Assembly (NCBI GenBank): GCA_021778785.1
Contig: JAJYBX010000171.1
Span: 1-5,302 of the forward strand
Length of the DNA: 5,302 bases
Direction: 5' to 3'
Source: Acidobacteriota bacterium
Lineage (GTDB): Bacteria; Acidobacteriota; Holophagae; Holophagales; Holophagaceae
The translations under genes and the position numbers were made by a program. The notes below the pieces were generated by a model that saw nothing but the letters and a program-made list of their open reading frames with translations, was not told the origin of the DNA and made no database searches. Shown here piece by piece: positions 3,927 to 5,302 of this stretch (positions are counted from its first letter, which is position 1; every line of letters begins with the position of its first letter).

Positions 3927-4892
3927 ATGTCCAAGTTGCGCGTGGCCGTCGTGGGAGTGGGGCACCTGGGCCAGCATCACGCCCGGATCGCCGCGTCGGC
4001 ACCGGAGGCGGTGCTGGCGGCGGTGGTGGATCCGGATCCGGTCCGGGGCCCGGAGATCGCCGCGAAGTTCGGTGCCCCCTGGCTGGCCACCCTGGACCAG
4101 GCGCTTCCGGAGGTCGATGCCGTCCAGATCGCCGCGCCCACGGGCTTCCACCACGCCCTGGGGATCCAGGCCCTGAAGGCCGGGAAGCACGTGCTCATGG
4201 AGAAGCCCCTGGCCGCCACCCTCGACGAGGGGCTCGCCCTGCTGGAGGCCCTGTACGCCGCCCGTGCCGCGAAGCCCGGCCTGGTGGCGCAGGTGGGCCA
4301 CCTGGAGCGCTTCAACCCCGCCGTGGCCGCCCTGCGGGACCGCGGCTTCAAGCCCCGTTTCCTCGAGGCCGTCCGCGTCTCGCCCTTCCCCGCCCGCAGC
4401 CTGGAGGTGGATGTGGTGATGGACGTGATGATCCACGACCTGGACCTGCTCCGCGCCCTGGTGGGCCGCCCCGTGGTGGATGTGGAGGCCGTGGGCGTGC
4501 CCGTGCTCACCCCCTACGCCGACCTGGTGAACGCCCGCCTGAAGTTCGAGGGCGGCGCCTTCGCCACGGTCACCGCCAGCCGGGTGGCCCGCAAGAAGGA
4601 ACGCACGCTCCGCGCCTTCGGCGACAAGGAATACGCCAGCCTCGACTTCGCCGCCCAGAAGCTGGAGCTGCTGCGCCTCGTGATGGGCCCCGAGGGCCCG
4701 GAGGTCCGCCCCGAGCACGCCGACATTGAGGAGGGAGAGCCCCTGCGCCTGGAGATCGAGGCCTTCCACGCGGCCTGCCTCGGCCTCGGCACCGAGGGCG
4801 TCACCTGGGAGGAAGGGCAGGAGGCCATGCGGGTGGCCGACCAGGTGCAGAAGGCCGTGACGAAGAGCCTGGCGGAGCTGGGCCGGGCGTGA
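3927..4892 (+). CDS. Gfo/Idh/MocA-family NAD(P)-dependent oxidoreductase, GnnA-like
   Basis: A 321-residue oxidoreductase with an N-terminal Rossmann fold: VAVVGVGHLGQHHAR (residues 6-20), acidic D35 at the end of the second strand, TGFHH (72-76) and the family-defining EKP (92-94). The C-terminal alpha/beta domain has GHLERFNPAV (124-133), SPFPARS (152-158) and DVMIHDLD (166-173), with H170 and D171 in the usual catalytic region, then the ARLKFEGG and TASRVARKK stretches. The RFNPA, RxSPF.ARS and MIHDLD combination is what I associate with oxidoreductases found in lpx clusters. These include GnnA, which oxidises the 3-OH of UDP-GlcNAc so that GnnB can transaminate it for amide-linked lipid A. 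Neither gnnB nor lpxA/lpxB is in view, so the substrate is inferred. GGAGG (3917-3921) lies 5 nt before ATG 3927, and the open frame extending upstream is not coding. The stop overlaps the next gene as GTGA. Confidence 0.92.
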   Translation: MSKLRVAVVGVGHLGQHHARIAASAPEAVLAAVVDPDPVRGPEIAAKFGAPWLATLDQALPEVDAVQIAAPTGFHHALGIQALKAGKHVLMEKPLAATLDEGLALLEALYAARAAKPGLVAQVGHLERFNPAVAALRDRGFKPRFLEAVRVSPFPARSLEVDVVMDVMIHDLDLLRALVGRPVVDVEAVGVPVLTPYADLVNARLKFEGGAFATVTASRVARKKERTLRAFGDKEYASLDFAAQKLELLRLVMGPEGPEVRPEHADIEEGEPLRLEIEAFHAACLGLGTEGVTWEEGQEAMRVADQVQKAVTKSLAELGRA

Positions 4893-5302
4893 GCCCCTTC
4901 TACGACCTCGCCTCCCTGGCCAAACCGCTGGTGACGGCGCCGCTGGCCCTGGCTTTCCTGGATCTCGACGCCGACCGGCGCTGGGCTCTGGGCTTCCACG
5001 ACCGGGAGGCGCCCCTGACGGTCCGGCACCTGCTGTCGCACAGCTCCGGCCTGCCCCCCTGGCGACCCTCCACGGGGGAATCCGTGGCCGACCAGCTGCG
5101 CCACCCCGTCGCCGGCCACCCTCTGCTCCGCCCCGCCACGCCGGGCCTGGCCACCTATTCCGACCTCAACTACCGCCTGCTGGCGGAGCTGGTGGAACGG
5201 GAGACCGGCGTGCCCTTCGCGCGGCTGGGCGCAGCCTCGGGCCTCCGGCCGGCCCCATGGGCGGCGGCGCCGGTGGAGCTTCCGGACGGCCCCGATGCCG
5301 CC
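4889..5302 (+). CDS. Serine hydrolase of the beta-lactamase/penicillin-binding superfamily, 3' end outside the window
   Basis: The first 138 codons of a class C beta-lactamase-like serine hydrolase, open to the window edge. DLASLAKPLVTA (residues 6-17) holds the S-x-x-K pair (S9, K12), the acylated serine and general base. TVRHLLSHSSGLPPW (44-58) and YSDLNYRLLAELVERETG (90-107) are family blocks, the latter in the place of the Y-x-N motif with Asp instead of Asn. Homologues hydrolyse beta-lactams, peptides or esters. Start: GTG 4889 overlaps the preceding TGA as GTGA, with GGAG (4874-4877) 11 nt upstream, suggesting translational coupling in an operon. This start leaves only eight residues before the catalytic Ser, with no signal peptide and no first strands. 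The same frame upstream is open but reads as Gly/Arg-rich shadow sequence. The product is therefore probably cytoplasmic and N-terminally short. Confidence 0.85.
   Translation, partial: MSPFYDLASLAKPLVTAPLALAFLDLDADRRWALGFHDREAPLTVRHLLSHSSGLPPWRPSTGESVADQLRHPVAGHPLLRPATPGLATYSDLNYRLLAELVERETGVPFARLGAASGLRPAPWAAAPVELPDGPDAA

Noticed and set aside
1..5302. tRNA, rRNA, CRISPR array or transposase
   Set aside because: None was seen: no regularly spaced repeats, no cloverleaf recognised, and no transposase or integrase motifs in any frame.

Overview
This is a high-GC bacterial chromosome segment, roughly 65-70% GC by eye, with GC-ending codons dominating yebC and the oxidoreductase gene. Housekeeping genes are mixed with one membrane gene and one partial hydrolase gene. 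GC content, protein style and the oxidoreductase of lipid-A-cluster type fit a Gram-negative bacterium. An acidobacterial (Holophagae/Geothrix-like) origin is my best guess, but no marker in the window proves it.

Layout. A rho-independent terminator (1-26) closes a plus-strand gene upstream of the window. It abuts the 3' end of rsmG (minus strand, 26-607), a divergent member of the 16S rRNA G527 methyltransferase family. An unusually AT-rich stretch of about 190 nt (641-830, about 44% GC by hand count) separates rsmG from the divergent ybeY (841-1572). YbeY has the full zinc-endoribonuclease core plus a basic C-terminal tail of about 90 residues with AT-hook-like motifs. It is followed by a membrane-anchored TPR protein (1651-2370) and yebC (2407-3138). 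rsmG, ybeY and yebC all serve rRNA modification, rRNA maturation or translation.

The most unusual region is the 3' end of yebC. The last 36 nt (3104-3139) occur again 177 nt downstream (3281-3316) with a single, synonymous difference. The 141 nt between the copies is full of nested inverted repeats, and the 177-nt period keeps the reading frame. The second copy lies only about 20 nt before a 20-bp perfect hairpin in the convergent intergenic region, which is where the yebC end would be expected originally. This looks like a small structured element that inserted at the gene end and rebuilt it.

Beyond the hairpin are a four-helix membrane protein gene (minus strand, 3389-3859) and, divergent from it across a 67-nt spacer with a perfect 14-bp palindrome, a Gfo/Idh/MocA oxidoreductase (3927-4892) resembling the GnnA-type enzymes of lipid A amino-sugar synthesis. 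Its stop codon overlaps by GTGA with a serine hydrolase of the beta-lactamase/penicillin-binding superfamily (4889 to the window end), which seems to lack the usual N-terminal region. No tRNA, rRNA, CRISPR or IS transposase was seen.
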